A stretch of DNA of 64,000 nt, from the NCBI RefSeq assembly GCF_000710615.1, contig NZ_JDTH01000011.1, forward strand, positions 62,001-126,000. The letters run 5' to 3'. The stretch's first letter is position 1, and each line of letters begins with the position of its first letter. Position numbers and translations under genes: made by a program. The DNA comes from Haladaptatus cibarius D43. GTDB lineage: Archaea; Halobacteriota; Halobacteria; Halobacteriales; Haladaptataceae. Of the stretch, positions 34,393 through 42,354 are shown one piece after another. Under the pieces are notes generated by a model. It ran no database searches. It was not told where the DNA came from and saw only the letters and a program-made list of their open reading frames with translations.

Positions 34393-34722
34393 ACGTAGAG
34401 ATACGTCGCGCTCGTTCAATCGGATTGCAGCTTAAATTCGAAAGCACTCGCCATTGCCCAATCCTCTGTGGCTTCATTTCGAACCAAAACGAAAGACAGG
34501 AGTAAGACCGTGTGAATAGTTCACATAGGATGTTTCGATATAAACGTCGTCGCGCTAAATGTAATAACAGTTTTAACCACCGTCTAGAAGATGCTCTGGT
34601 CGCTGACTCGCGGTAGCTGATTATCGTGCCAGATACTATCTTTCAGAGTAACCGTATGGATTGCCTATTCCTTCACATTTTTAAGGGCAATTGGCAAAAG
34701 TGATGCGGGCCAAGTTTCATGT

Positions 34723-36126
34723 ATGGAAACCACTGTCGTCAGCGGAATCCTCGAATCGTTACGAATCGGGGTCGGTTTCCTTTGGACCGCTGCATGGGCA
34801 ATCACTATGGGGTTAATGATCACGAGCCTCGTGCAAGTCTACGTCTCGAAAGAACGGATGGCACGCCTGCTCGGCGACGATGACCTCAGTGGACTCGCGA
34901 AGGCGACCGTCTTCGGTGCTGCTAGTAGTGGTTGTAGCTTCGGGGCCGTTGCTATCGCAAAGGGGTTGTTCAAGAAGGGGGCCCACGTGGTCAACGTTCT
35001 TGCGTTTATGTTCGCCTCGACGAATCTCATTATCGAACTCGGTTTGATGATCTTGATCCTCCTCGGCTGGGAGTTTCTCGTCGCCGAACTCCTCGGAGGC
35101 CTCATTCTCATCGCGGTGATGGCTCTTATCGTCCACGTAACACTCCCGGAAAATCTCTTTGAAGACGTTCGGAAGGAACTGAATCAGCAAGACCACGACC
35201 ACGGTGTCACCGAGGATCCGACGTGTGGAATGGAGGGCAAGGACGAGTACTCGCTCATGACAGACGGGGGTGAAACACTGAAGTTCTGTTCCGCTGGGTG
35301 TCTGGAGACGTACCAGCAGGAGGTTGCGAGCAGTGGTGACTGGCGGGACGAGTTATTGACGTGGGGTGGCTGGTACAAACTCGGGAATCAGTATCGGAAA
35401 GAGTGGTCGATGATTTGGAAAGACGTTATCGCTGGTTTTCTTATCTCCGGCTTCGTTATCGTTTTCGTCCCACAGTGGGTCTGGAACAGTCTCTTCCTTC
35501 AGGGAGATGGCCTGCTCGTAAGTGCCGAAAATGCGATCATGGGTGTGACAATTGCCGTCATCAGCTTCGTCGGCAGTATCGGAAATGTTCCGTTCGCCGT
35601 TGCACTCTGGGGCGGCGGCATCAGCTTCGCGGGTGTCATTGCGTTCGTCTACGCCGACCTCATCACCATTCCGGTGCTGAACGTTTACCGCAAGTACTAC
35701 GGCTGGAAGGTGACGCTCTACATCTTCAGTGTGTTCTTCGTCACGATGGCGTTCTCCGGATTTCTTATGGAGGAGTTGTTCACTGCCTTGGGTATCGTGC
35801 CAAACCTCGCTGGCGGGGAGACGGCGACCGAACAGACGTATTTCGAACTCAACTACACGTTCTATCTCAATGTCGTCGCGTTCGCGCTCTCGGGATTCCT
35901 CTTCTACGTCTACCGACGAGGACTTGGCGCACCCGGGCAGTACCGGGATCCCGTCTGCGGGATGCGGATCGACGACAGCGGTCCGAGCGTGACCCACGAC
36001 GGTGAAACCTACTATTTCTGCTCCAATCGATGTAAGCAGTCGTTCGAGAGCAATCCGGCTGAGTTCTCGCAGCTACACCCACAAATTTCTGGGACGAGTT
36101 CTTCTCAAAGCCACGAGCATCATTGA
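34723..36126 (+). CDS. ArsP/DUF318-type permease with two YHS (TRASH-like) domains
   Basis: This 467-residue protein has an N-terminal half-permease of the ArsP/UPF0718 family with the motif GAASSGCSFGAVAIAKGLFK and MFASTNLIIELG. A YHS-type metal domain follows at about 165-200 (DPTCGMEGKDEYSL ... KFCSAGCLETYQQE). The second permease half comes next (VSFVGSIGNVPFAVALWGGG), and a second YHS domain ends the protein (DPVCGMRIDD ... YYFCSNRCKQSFESNP). UPF0718 members export organoarsenicals or transport metals; the two YHS units suggest a soft-metal substrate. A tail with HEHH follows. A broken relative is at 47918. Confidence 0.88.
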   Translation: METTVVSGILESLRIGVGFLWTAAWAITMGLMITSLVQVYVSKERMARLLGDDDLSGLAKATVFGAASSGCSFGAVAIAKGLFKKGAHVVNVLAFMFASTNLIIELGLMILILLGWEFLVAELLGGLILIAVMALIVHVTLPENLFEDVRKELNQQDHDHGVTEDPTCGMEGKDEYSLMTDGGETLKFCSAGCLETYQQEVASSGDWRDELLTWGGWYKLGNQYRKEWSMIWKDVIAGFLISGFVIVFVPQWVWNSLFLQGDGLLVSAENAIMGVTIAVISFVGSIGNVPFAVALWGGGISFAGVIAFVYADLITIPVLNVYRKYYGWKVTLYIFSVFFVTMAFSGFLMEELFTALGIVPNLAGGETATEQTYFELNYTFYLNVVAFALSGFLFYVYRRGLGAPGQYRDPVCGMRIDDSGPSVTHDGETYYFCSNRCKQSFESNPAEFSQLHPQISGTSSSQSHEHH

Positions 36127-36260
36127 ACGACCCACTCTAGCCTTCGTCACTGCTTATATACCCGCTATAATTTCGCTCGGCGGAAACGACTTGTGTTGTT
36201 TTTAAAACACCATAGAATTGGCGCAGCAACGACATCGATAATCATCCCTTCGAATCCAGT

Positions 36261-37199
36261 ATGAAAGAGCAACCCCAATCGAGTGGCCAGCCGTGCGACG
36301 GCCTTTCCGATACGGAATCGAGTCTCGAACTCCACGATGGACGAAACCTCTCCTACACCGAATACGGAGACCTATCCGGTACTCCAGTATTTTTCTTCCA
36401 CGGAACACCTGGGTCCCGCATTTGTGTCCCGGACCCACTCGCAATATCGTCAAACAACGTCCGGTTCATCACCGTCGACCGACCCGGCTACGGTAAATCG
36501 ACGCCGATTTCCAATCGATCCCTGATGGACTGGTCCGACGACGTGGCCCAGTTAGCCGATACTCTCGGCATTGAGGAGTTCGCCGTTGCAGGGCTCTCAG
36601 GCGGCGGACCATACGCACTGGCTTGCGGAGCAGCACTTCCGGATCGAGTTACAACTGTCGACGTGATTAGCTGCATGGCTCCGATAGGAGTGGGAAACAC
36701 GACCGAGGGGATGTCGTTGTATAATCGGCTTGGATTCCTCCTCGCTCGTTATACACCATTCGTGCTACCACTGGTTCTCCGCTCGATGGCTCGGCAAGCA
36801 CGAGATGACGCCGAAGCGGTCGTTTCCGACGCTCGCTCCCGATACACACCATCCGACCAGCAGATACTGGACGACCCAGATATCCGACGAGATATGGCAC
36901 GCGAACTAGCGTCTGCGTACAAACACAGCGTCGAGGGGCACGTCGAGGATTTGAAGTCACTTGCACGGTCGTGGGAGTTCGAGCTCGCCGAAATCTCCAT
37001 CCCGGTTCGACTGTGGCACGGCGGCGACGACCGCAACGCACCGCTTCCGATGGCCGAGTATCTCGCCGAAACGATTCCTCACAGCCATCTCACGATCTTT
37101 CCCGAGGAGGGCCACCTCATCGCGTACGAACACTTCGACGAAATTCTTGGCGCACTCGCCGAGAAGAGCGTCTCTAGACAGAACGGCACAAGAGAGTGA
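36261..37199 (+). CDS. Alpha/beta hydrolase
   Basis: This 312-residue cytosolic protein has an alpha/beta-hydrolase fold: oxyanion region FFFHGTPGSR (45-54), nucleophile elbow GLSGGGP with Ser113, and a catalytic His near residue 283 (EEGHLIAYEH). The likely acid is an Asp in LWHGGDDRNAPLP. Substrate unknown. It stands between the YHS-permease and an HTH-10 regulator, each with its own spacing, so operon membership is uncertain. Confidence 0.9.
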   Translation: MKEQPQSSGQPCDGLSDTESSLELHDGRNLSYTEYGDLSGTPVFFFHGTPGSRICVPDPLAISSNNVRFITVDRPGYGKSTPISNRSLMDWSDDVAQLADTLGIEEFAVAGLSGGGPYALACGAALPDRVTTVDVISCMAPIGVGNTTEGMSLYNRLGFLLARYTPFVLPLVLRSMARQARDDAEAVVSDARSRYTPSDQQILDDPDIRRDMARELASAYKHSVEGHVEDLKSLARSWEFELAEISIPVRLWHGGDDRNAPLPMAEYLAETIPHSHLTIFPEEGHLIAYEHFDEILGALAEKSVSRQNGTRE

Positions 37200-37274
37200 C
37201 GAGCAAATCGCATCCAATGTGACTGCATACTCTCATCGGTAGCTTCGTTACGTGTGCCGCTGAACGGATACGGT

Positions 37275-37913
37275 ATGCGGTTTCTCCGATTAACACTCGG
37301 TCCGGAACTCATCGCGCCCAGTCCAGCAGCGACCAGTGGCGAGGTACTCAACGTTCAGTACGTCTCCGATGGAACAGTTCTAGAGCTCTACTCGGTCGAG
37401 GGAGACCTGGATAGGATTTTACACCAGATGGAAACCAGTCCGAACACGTGTCGGTTCGAATATCTGGGCACCCAGGCTGGTAGGCATTACATTTTCCACT
37501 CCGGGCGTCCGAGCGAGGAAGTGCAGGCTCTCATCGAACTGCTAGAAGAGTTCCATCTGATGGTCGTCCTTCCGTTGCTATTCGATGATACGACTGGCGC
37601 GACGGTCGACATCATCGGGGAAGCCGAGTCCTTACACCAGGTATACAAGCAATTCCCGCCGGAAATTCGACACCGAACGACAATCGAACAAGTGGGCAAG
37701 TACGTCCCGAATTACTCTGGCATTCTGTCAGTCCTCACTGAACGCCAGCGAGAAGTGTTGCATGCGGCCGTCGCAGTCGGCTACTATGCGACACCGCGGT
37801 CGGGAACCGCCGAAGACGTTGGTGAAGTCGTCGGGTGTGCGCCGAGTACGGCGGCTGAACATCTTCGGAAACTCGAAGCACGACTCTTTATCCACCTCGT
37901 AGGCTCGGAGTGA
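37275..37913 (+). CDS. HTH-10 (Bat-like) transcriptional regulator
   Basis: This 212-residue protein ends in an HTH-10 domain: LTERQREVLHAAVAVGYYAT, then DVGEVVGCAPSTAAEHLRKL, the haloarchaeal bacterio-opsin activator type. The N-terminal 150 residues form a sensor-like alpha/beta region (LNVQYVSDGTVLELYSVEGD). Start at the ATG 37275 (MRFLRLTLGP) matches the family. Targets are probably adjacent; the DoxX gene lies 82 bases downstream on the same strand. Confidence 0.88.
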   Translation: MRFLRLTLGPELIAPSPAATSGEVLNVQYVSDGTVLELYSVEGDLDRILHQMETSPNTCRFEYLGTQAGRHYIFHSGRPSEEVQALIELLEEFHLMVVLPLLFDDTTGATVDIIGEAESLHQVYKQFPPEIRHRTTIEQVGKYVPNYSGILSVLTERQREVLHAAVAVGYYATPRSGTAEDVGEVVGCAPSTAAEHLRKLEARLFIHLVGSE

Positions 37914-37995
37914 GCGCGAAACTAAGAATCTCGTTTTTGTATAGACGGTACGTATACACTGCTTGGTGGAGTACTCTAGTGAAGAGGTGAGAACA

Positions 37996-38556
37996 GTGGT
38001 CGACTCACAACCTCAGTACAACGAGTTCCGATCTACGATTGCTGGCGTTACCATTGAAGGACGTGCCCACTCGCTGAGCGCGTGGTTCGTCCTCGCGCTC
38101 AGACTGGTCATTGGGTTCGCGTTCTTCTACACGGGTATCGAGAAGATTCTCGGCGGGTTCGACGCACAGAACTACCTCGTAAACGTCGCCGCGACGAATG
38201 GGAACCCCCTTGCAGGACTGTTCCTGTCGATGGGGCAGACGTCGTGGTTCGTCGATTTTGTGAACGTCGCCGTTCCGTGGGGAGAAGTGGCCATCGGACT
38301 TGGCCTCATAGTCGGACTTCTGACCCGTCTCGTGGCGTTCTTCGGTGCGTTCCTGATGCTCATGTTCTACTTCGGCAACTGGAACCTCGAACACGGGTTC
38401 ATCAACGCTGATTTCATGTACCTGCTGGTATTCCTCTCTGTCGCTGCGTTCGGTGCCGGTCGTATTCTCGGTCTCGACGCCATCGTCGAACAGTACAAAA
38501 TCGATGGACGGGCCTTGCTCGACCGATACCCTCAGTTGGAATACGTTCTCGGCTGA
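37996..38556 (+). CDS. DoxX-family membrane protein
   Basis: This 186-residue protein starts at a GTG (VDSQPQYNEF...) with GAGGTGAG five bases upstream; upstream TTG/GTG codons are alternatives. About four transmembrane helices fit DoxX: LRLVIGFAFFYTGIEKILGG, FVDFVNVAVPWGEVAIGLGL, RLVAFFGAFLMLMFYFGNWN, and LLVFLSVAAFGAGRILGLD. DoxX proteins are linked to quinone or sulfur oxidation and oxidative stress, but the exact reaction varies. It follows an HTH-10 regulator. Confidence 0.87.
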   Translation: MVDSQPQYNEFRSTIAGVTIEGRAHSLSAWFVLALRLVIGFAFFYTGIEKILGGFDAQNYLVNVAATNGNPLAGLFLSMGQTSWFVDFVNVAVPWGEVAIGLGLIVGLLTRLVAFFGAFLMLMFYFGNWNLEHGFINADFMYLLVFLSVAAFGAGRILGLDAIVEQYKIDGRALLDRYPQLEYVLG

Positions 38557-38617
38557 AACTCATATTTGACGCAAAAAACGGTGTTCGAACGAGTTCGCCG
38601 TTCGGCTGGCTCCGTAA

Positions 38618-38971
38618 TCAGTGCATGCTGCGGCAGCTCTCGGCGCACTCGCTGAGAACGTCTGCACAGAGCTGGCAGTGGTCGTGGTCGTGTTGCTCGC
38701 ATTCATCGGCACACGCCTCACAGACGTCCGCACAGAGTTCACCGAGTTGGTCGCTGTAGTCCGAATCGCGGGCCATGAACCGTGCGTGCAGCGATGCGAT
38801 GTCCGCGACGTCACGGCAGAGACGGATGCACTCGGCCATGTCTTCGCCGTGGTCGGCACACGCATCGGCACACCACTCACAGGCTTCGGCGGCTTCCGTA
38901 CAGATTTCAATGCAGTCGCGCTGTTCTTCGCTCAGGTGGTCGATCTCGGAGACGGTGTCTGAAAGCGACAT
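38618..38971 (-). CDS. Four-helix Cys-rich copper-storage-like protein (Csp/DUF326)
   Basis: This 117-residue cytosolic protein is built of four helices lined with Cys and His: CIEICTEAAEACEWCADACA, CIRLCRDVADIASLHARFMA, LCADVCEACADECEQHDHDH, and CQLCADVLSECAESC. The spacing of Cys inside a bundle is that of Csp copper-storage proteins, which hold many Cu(I) ions. The start MSLSDTVSEIDHL is chosen because a truncated relative at 47411 starts the same way; an ATG three codons upstream (38980) is also possible. Upstream sequence is partly conserved between the two. Confidence 0.88.
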   Translation of the reverse strand: MSLSDTVSEIDHLSEEQRDCIEICTEAAEACEWCADACADHGEDMAECIRLCRDVADIASLHARFMARDSDYSDQLGELCADVCEACADECEQHDHDHCQLCADVLSECAESCRSMH

Positions 38972-38980
38972 TGCATCCAT

Positions 38981-39381
38981 TACTATGGGATGCTGCTTTT
39001 CCGGGATTGTGGCTTCGATTGTAAAGGAACAACGACTGTAATCCAGACCATCGACGGGTTCGTGGAGGTGCTGTATTCGCAACGGACGAGCGCAGAATCC
39101 CGAGATTGGCCATGAACCATGGAACGTAACTCGCTGCTGTGGAGGATCTTCGTCCTCATGGGGTAAGTAGTCCGACCGGAGGTTTACAAACCGAAATAGG
39201 GAGGTTGATATTCGGTGGTTTGTTAACGGTCACGTTGATTCCATCGTTTCTACCGCGGTGTGTCTACTTTGAAGCATGCACTGGCTCTCTTCGACGTCCT
39301 CGCGTTTCCGTTCAAAATCCCACCCCTATGAGGCGTATCGCAGATACACGAACTGATGAGGAGACAAAAAGCGTGAAGCTA
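38981..39381. other. Gene-free stretch between Csp-like and Lrp-TRASH genes
   Basis: No convincing gene is visible. The first 70 bases share sequence with the region upstream of the truncated Csp-like gene at 47545 (gcttcgattgtaaaggaa versus gctttgattgcaaagga), so this part is probably promoter DNA duplicated with the gene. Confidence 0.4.
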
Positions 39382-39981
39382 TTACTCGTTGGCTGCCTCC
39401 TGCAGTGATTCGTACTGTTCGACGATCTCCTCGGCACAGGACGAGCAACAGACGTGGTACATATCCCCGGAATCGACTTCCACCGTCTCACCGTCGCCAC
39501 TAATCTGGTTTCCACAGATTGAACATTGGATGCCAACGTCGCCACTTCGGAGCGCTGGTTGCCACGACGAATGCAGCACCGATTCGACTTTGTAGTCCTC
39601 GATTGCCGCCTCGTCTAAGGTGTCGGTGAACAACTCGTGAACTTCCGACGTGTCGAGAATCACTTTAGCTACGATACGCGATTCGACCGTCTGAAACACG
39701 TGTTCGACACCTTCGATGGATACCAACTGTGACCGGATATCCGCCGCCTTACTGGCTTGAACGTCGAGAATCAGCAGCAGTTCGTCGGCTCTCGAAAGCT
39801 GTGTTTGATCCATCTCGACGGTAAATCGTCGAACGATACCGAGGTCTTGGAGTCGTTCGACCCGGTTGGACACCGACGGAGGTGACAGACCGACGACGTC
39901 GGCAATCTCCCGATATGGGCGACGGGCGTCTTCGAGCAACAATTGCAGGATTTCGATATCGGTGGAGTCCAACTCGGTCAT
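39382..39981 (-). CDS. Lrp/AsnC regulator with C-terminal TRASH domain, second copy
   Basis: This 199-residue protein has an N-terminal Lrp helix-turn-helix (DIEILQLLLEDARRPYREIA, SPPSVSNRVERLQDLGI) and a C-terminal TRASH site (CSICGNQISG ... YHVCCSSCAEEIVEQYE). It has the same length and layout as the protein at 19668, with clear sequence similarity. It lies 76 bases downstream of a copZ on the same strand, whereas the first copy is divergent from its copZ. The start at 39981 matches the paralogue; a 63-codon upstream extension overlaps the intergenic region and looks non-coding. Confidence 0.92.
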   Translation of the reverse strand: MTELDSTDIEILQLLLEDARRPYREIADVVGLSPPSVSNRVERLQDLGIVRRFTVEMDQTQLSRADELLLILDVQASKAADIRSQLVSIEGVEHVFQTVESRIVAKVILDTSEVHELFTDTLDEAAIEDYKVESVLHSSWQPALRSGDVGIQCSICGNQISGDGETVEVDSGDMYHVCCSSCAEEIVEQYESLQEAANE

Positions 39982-40057
39982 TAATGGGGTCGGGAGAGGT
40001 TCGGGGTAATTCGTGCAACTGCTTGTCGCTTCTTTGGAAGAGTGTGATAGTTCATGC

Positions 40058-40255
40058 TCAGCGTTCCACGGTATACCCTGCGTTCTCGATGGCTTGTGCA
40101 ATGGTATCTGTGTCTGCGTTTCCGCTAACCCTGACCCGGTCGGACTCATTATCTGCGGCGGCGTTCTCAACGTCGTCTAATTCTTCGAGTGTCGATTCGA
40201 CTGTCTGTTCGCATCCGCCACAGCTCATCCCTTCGACGGTAAGTTCGGTCGTCAT
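40058..40255 (-). CDS. copZ: HMA-domain copper chaperone (CopZ-like)
   Basis: This 65-residue HMA domain starts MTTELTVEGMSCGGCEQTV with Cys at residues 12 and 15 and ends AIENAGYTVER. It is complete. It is upstream of the Lrp-TRASH gene on the same strand and divergent from the broken HTH copy at 40415. The remnant at 11924-12105 is most similar to this copy over its C-terminal half. Confidence 0.93.
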   Translation of the reverse strand: MTTELTVEGMSCGGCEQTVESTLEELDDVENAAADNESDRVRVSGNADTDTIAQAIENAGYTVER

Positions 40256-40355
40256 ATCGCGATAATACGGGCGAACGTCTTTTTCTCGTTTCGGCTTCGA
40301 ATCCGCGCATCATCGGTCGATAAATTCGAGGTTTCAAAACTAAGCGATTCGAAGG

Positions 40356-40393
40356 CCTTTTCAGCCAGCGAGAAAACCCGAAATGCTTTATTC
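40356..40393 (+). promoter_or_regulatory. Leaderless promoter with dyad, copy B
   Basis: CCTTTTC (40356-40362) and GAAAAC (40372-40377) form a weak dyad, followed by AATGCTTTATT about 25 bases before the GTG at 40415. The element aligns with the one at 31009-31047 although the gene behind it is now broken. Confidence 0.4.
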
Positions 40394-40414
40394 CGATTAC
40401 AAGCATCCGTGACC

Positions 40415-40649
40415 GTGTGTGAGGATTGTTATCCACGCGAACTCCTCACCCTCCACCGGCGTAGTCGTCTTGCTCTTCCTCGGCGTGAACCGACGACTCC
40501 TCTACACGGGCGGCATTCCGTATGTCGCGGCGCAACTCGTCCTCTGGTGGACAAGCGGCATGCCACACTTCCAGGGTTACGGTTTATTGGACAAAGTTAA
40601 CCAGACGCTGTTGGTCGTCGTCTTGGCGTACCTCTTGATCGCCGAATAA
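40415..40649 (+). pseudogene. Deletion fusion of ArsR-like start and His-rich membrane protein end
   Basis: The first about 11 codons (GTG start, MCEDCYPRELL) match the regulator at 31067. Sequence from about 40455 on matches the last 64 residues of the His-rich membrane protein at 31845 (VVLLFLGVNRRLLYTGGIPY ... VLAYLLIAE). The two parts are out of frame with each other, so no useful product is expected. Relative to the 31 kb copy about 1.3 kb is missing. The join falls at a CTCCTC sequence present at both original break points, which suggests a microhomology deletion. Confidence 0.75.
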
Positions 40650-40672
40650 CTGGACGATGCGAGTCGTCGCCG

Positions 40673-41017
40673 CTATTGTTCGCGTTGGAGGCGTTCCCGG
40701 CGCGTATCGAACTCCTCTTCAGAGAGGTCGCCGCGGGCGTAGGCGAGTCGCAGTTCTTCGAGCGCTGCATCACCGCCAGCCCCATCGCCAGCGAGCGCGC
40801 GGTAGAGGACGTACCCGAGTGCAAGCACGACCAATAGCGAGACGAGCATCATCATCCAGCCCCAGACTGGCGTTTGGCCGCCGTATCTCGGCCCCATCAT
40901 CCAGCCATCCATCATCGGGAACGCGAACACCATCATCAGCATCGGCGCGAACAAGATGACAGCCAGTATGACGACGATCAGTCGAAGCCACGAGTCGTTC
41001 TGACGTGTGGCGGTCAT
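40673..41017 (-). CDS. Two-TM SHOCT-domain membrane protein
   Basis: This 114-residue protein has transmembrane helices at about 9-32 (LRLIVVILAVILFAPMLMMV) and 53-74, a Met/Gly/Trp loop between them (PMMDGWMMGPRYGG), and a C-terminal SHOCT domain (ELRLAYARGDLSEEEFDTRR). Closely related to the protein at 33164. Start at 41017 matches that relative; a five-codon extension to 41032 is possible. Confidence 0.85.
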   Translation of the reverse strand: MTATRQNDSWLRLIVVILAVILFAPMLMMVFAFPMMDGWMMGPRYGGQTPVWGWMMMLVSLLVVLALGYVLYRALAGDGAGGDAALEELRLAYARGDLSEEEFDTRRERLQREQ

Positions 41018-41138
41018 ATGGAATACTAGCACTCAGAGTCAAAAAGAGGTATCGACGGTTCTGCACTCGTTCTAGAACCGCGAAATCAGACTGCCAGAAT
41101 GGATTAGTCGGCCGCGCCGAATGTGAAAGCACCCACTG

Positions 41139-42125
41139 ATGTCTGAAGAACAACGACCTAGTAATGGCTTGTCCAATCGACCGCTCCGGTGGCTGCTCGT
41201 GGCTGGCAACCGCGTGACTCTCGCCGGTGTGTTTCTCGGTGGAATTCTCCTCTTCGTTGCTGTGCTGACGTCTGTTGGTATCCTCTCTGGTCGGCCGTCT
41301 AGTCCAATGTACTTTCTGTTCAGTGCGTTTCTCGGCGGGAATTTCACGGTAATCTCGGTCGTGCTCTCAATCAACCAGCTCGTCCTCTCGCGTGAACTGG
41401 GTGCTCCCGGTGAGTTACGTCAGCGAATCGAAAACGCGCTCGAATACCGCGAGAACGCGCAAAAACGCGCCGACCAATCGGTAGCTCCGGTACTGCCGGG
41501 GAGCTTCTTGCGGTTTCTGCACGAAACGACCGAAACGCGAACCGAAGAACTCCGTAAGAGCGTGGTGAACACGACGGACGGGCGCTTGCAAGAACGTGTC
41601 GAGACGTTCGCCGACGACGTTCTTATGGACGTGAAGACGGTTCTTCGGGCGCTCGACACGGAGCCAGTGCAAATCTTCGCAGTCATCGAGGCGACACTCG
41701 GGACAAATCACGCCCGGCAACTCCGTGAAATCGACCGAATAGAGGCCGAGTTCGACGAGTACCTGACTGACGACCAGCGAAACGTACTCGGAGAGATTCG
41801 AACGAACTTCCTGCAGATCGACGTCGCCCGCAAGTACTATCGAACTGTCTACGTCGAAAAGGAACTCTCACATCTCTCGCGAATCATCCTGTACGTCGGC
41901 GTCCCTGCAGAGCTCCTCTTGGCCGTCGTCCTCGTCGTTTACGGTGGCGTAAAGACGACACCACTCGTCGCCGGGTGGCTCGACGTGCTCGTCCCTGTCG
42001 CACTTACTGCCGGATTTGGTCCCCTTGTCGTTCTCTTTTCGTTCGTCCTCCGACTCTCGTGGGTCGCCCAACACAACGCGTCGGTCGCGCCGTTCACCGC
42101 GTCAGACGAAGAATACCAGTTCTGA
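41139..42125 (+). CDS. Haloarchaeal membrane protein, two N-terminal and two C-terminal TM pairs
   Basis: This 328-residue protein has transmembrane segments at about 24-48 and 55-80, then a long cytoplasmic helical region of about 160 residues (EYRENAQKRADQSVAPVLPG ... YLTDDQRNVLGEIR), then two more helices at about 248-300. The layout is that of a membrane-anchored coiled or helical domain. I do not recognise a named family. A truncated relative is at 32632, and in both places a SHOCT membrane protein lies beside it. Confidence 0.8.
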   Translation: MSEEQRPSNGLSNRPLRWLLVAGNRVTLAGVFLGGILLFVAVLTSVGILSGRPSSPMYFLFSAFLGGNFTVISVVLSINQLVLSRELGAPGELRQRIENALEYRENAQKRADQSVAPVLPGSFLRFLHETTETRTEELRKSVVNTTDGRLQERVETFADDVLMDVKTVLRALDTEPVQIFAVIEATLGTNHARQLREIDRIEAEFDEYLTDDQRNVLGEIRTNFLQIDVARKYYRTVYVEKELSHLSRIILYVGVPAELLLAVVLVVYGGVKTTPLVAGWLDVLVPVALTAGFGPLVVLFSFVLRLSWVAQHNASVAPFTASDEEYQF

Positions 42126-42167
42126 TTAGTGCTTTGGGCCCGATTCGATACGAGATGGGTTTCACAA

Positions 42168-42341
42168 ATGCGTGAACTCATATATGTCCTCGTGACGCTC
42201 GTGCTGGTCGGCCTCTGGTTAGGCAGTGCCTCGATATTCACTGGTATCGCATTTTGGGGATTCACGGTAGTCCTGGTCGTCGTCCAATTGACCATCTTGG
42301 TCTATGCGGTTCGAGATGTCCGACGTCGAAACGAGAACTAA
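42168..42341 (+). CDS. Small two-TM membrane protein
   Basis: This 57-residue protein has helices at about 4-22 (LIYVLVTLVLVGLWLGSASI) and 27-47 (FWGFTVVLVVVQLTILVYAV) and a basic-acidic end (RDVRRRNEN). It starts 42 bases after the 328-residue membrane protein gene and may be co-transcribed with it. No family recognised; it is accepted because of its clear two-helix pattern and gene spacing. Confidence 0.55.
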   Translation: MRELIYVLVTLVLVGLWLGSASIFTGIAFWGFTVVLVVVQLTILVYAVRDVRRRNEN

Positions 42342-42354
42342 AACGCCTCGTTTT

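Noticed and set aside
35353-35997. Two opposite 214-codon frames inside the YHS-permease gene
   Set aside because: They overlap conserved permease and YHS motifs of the real gene, and their translations are charged, low-complexity shadows.
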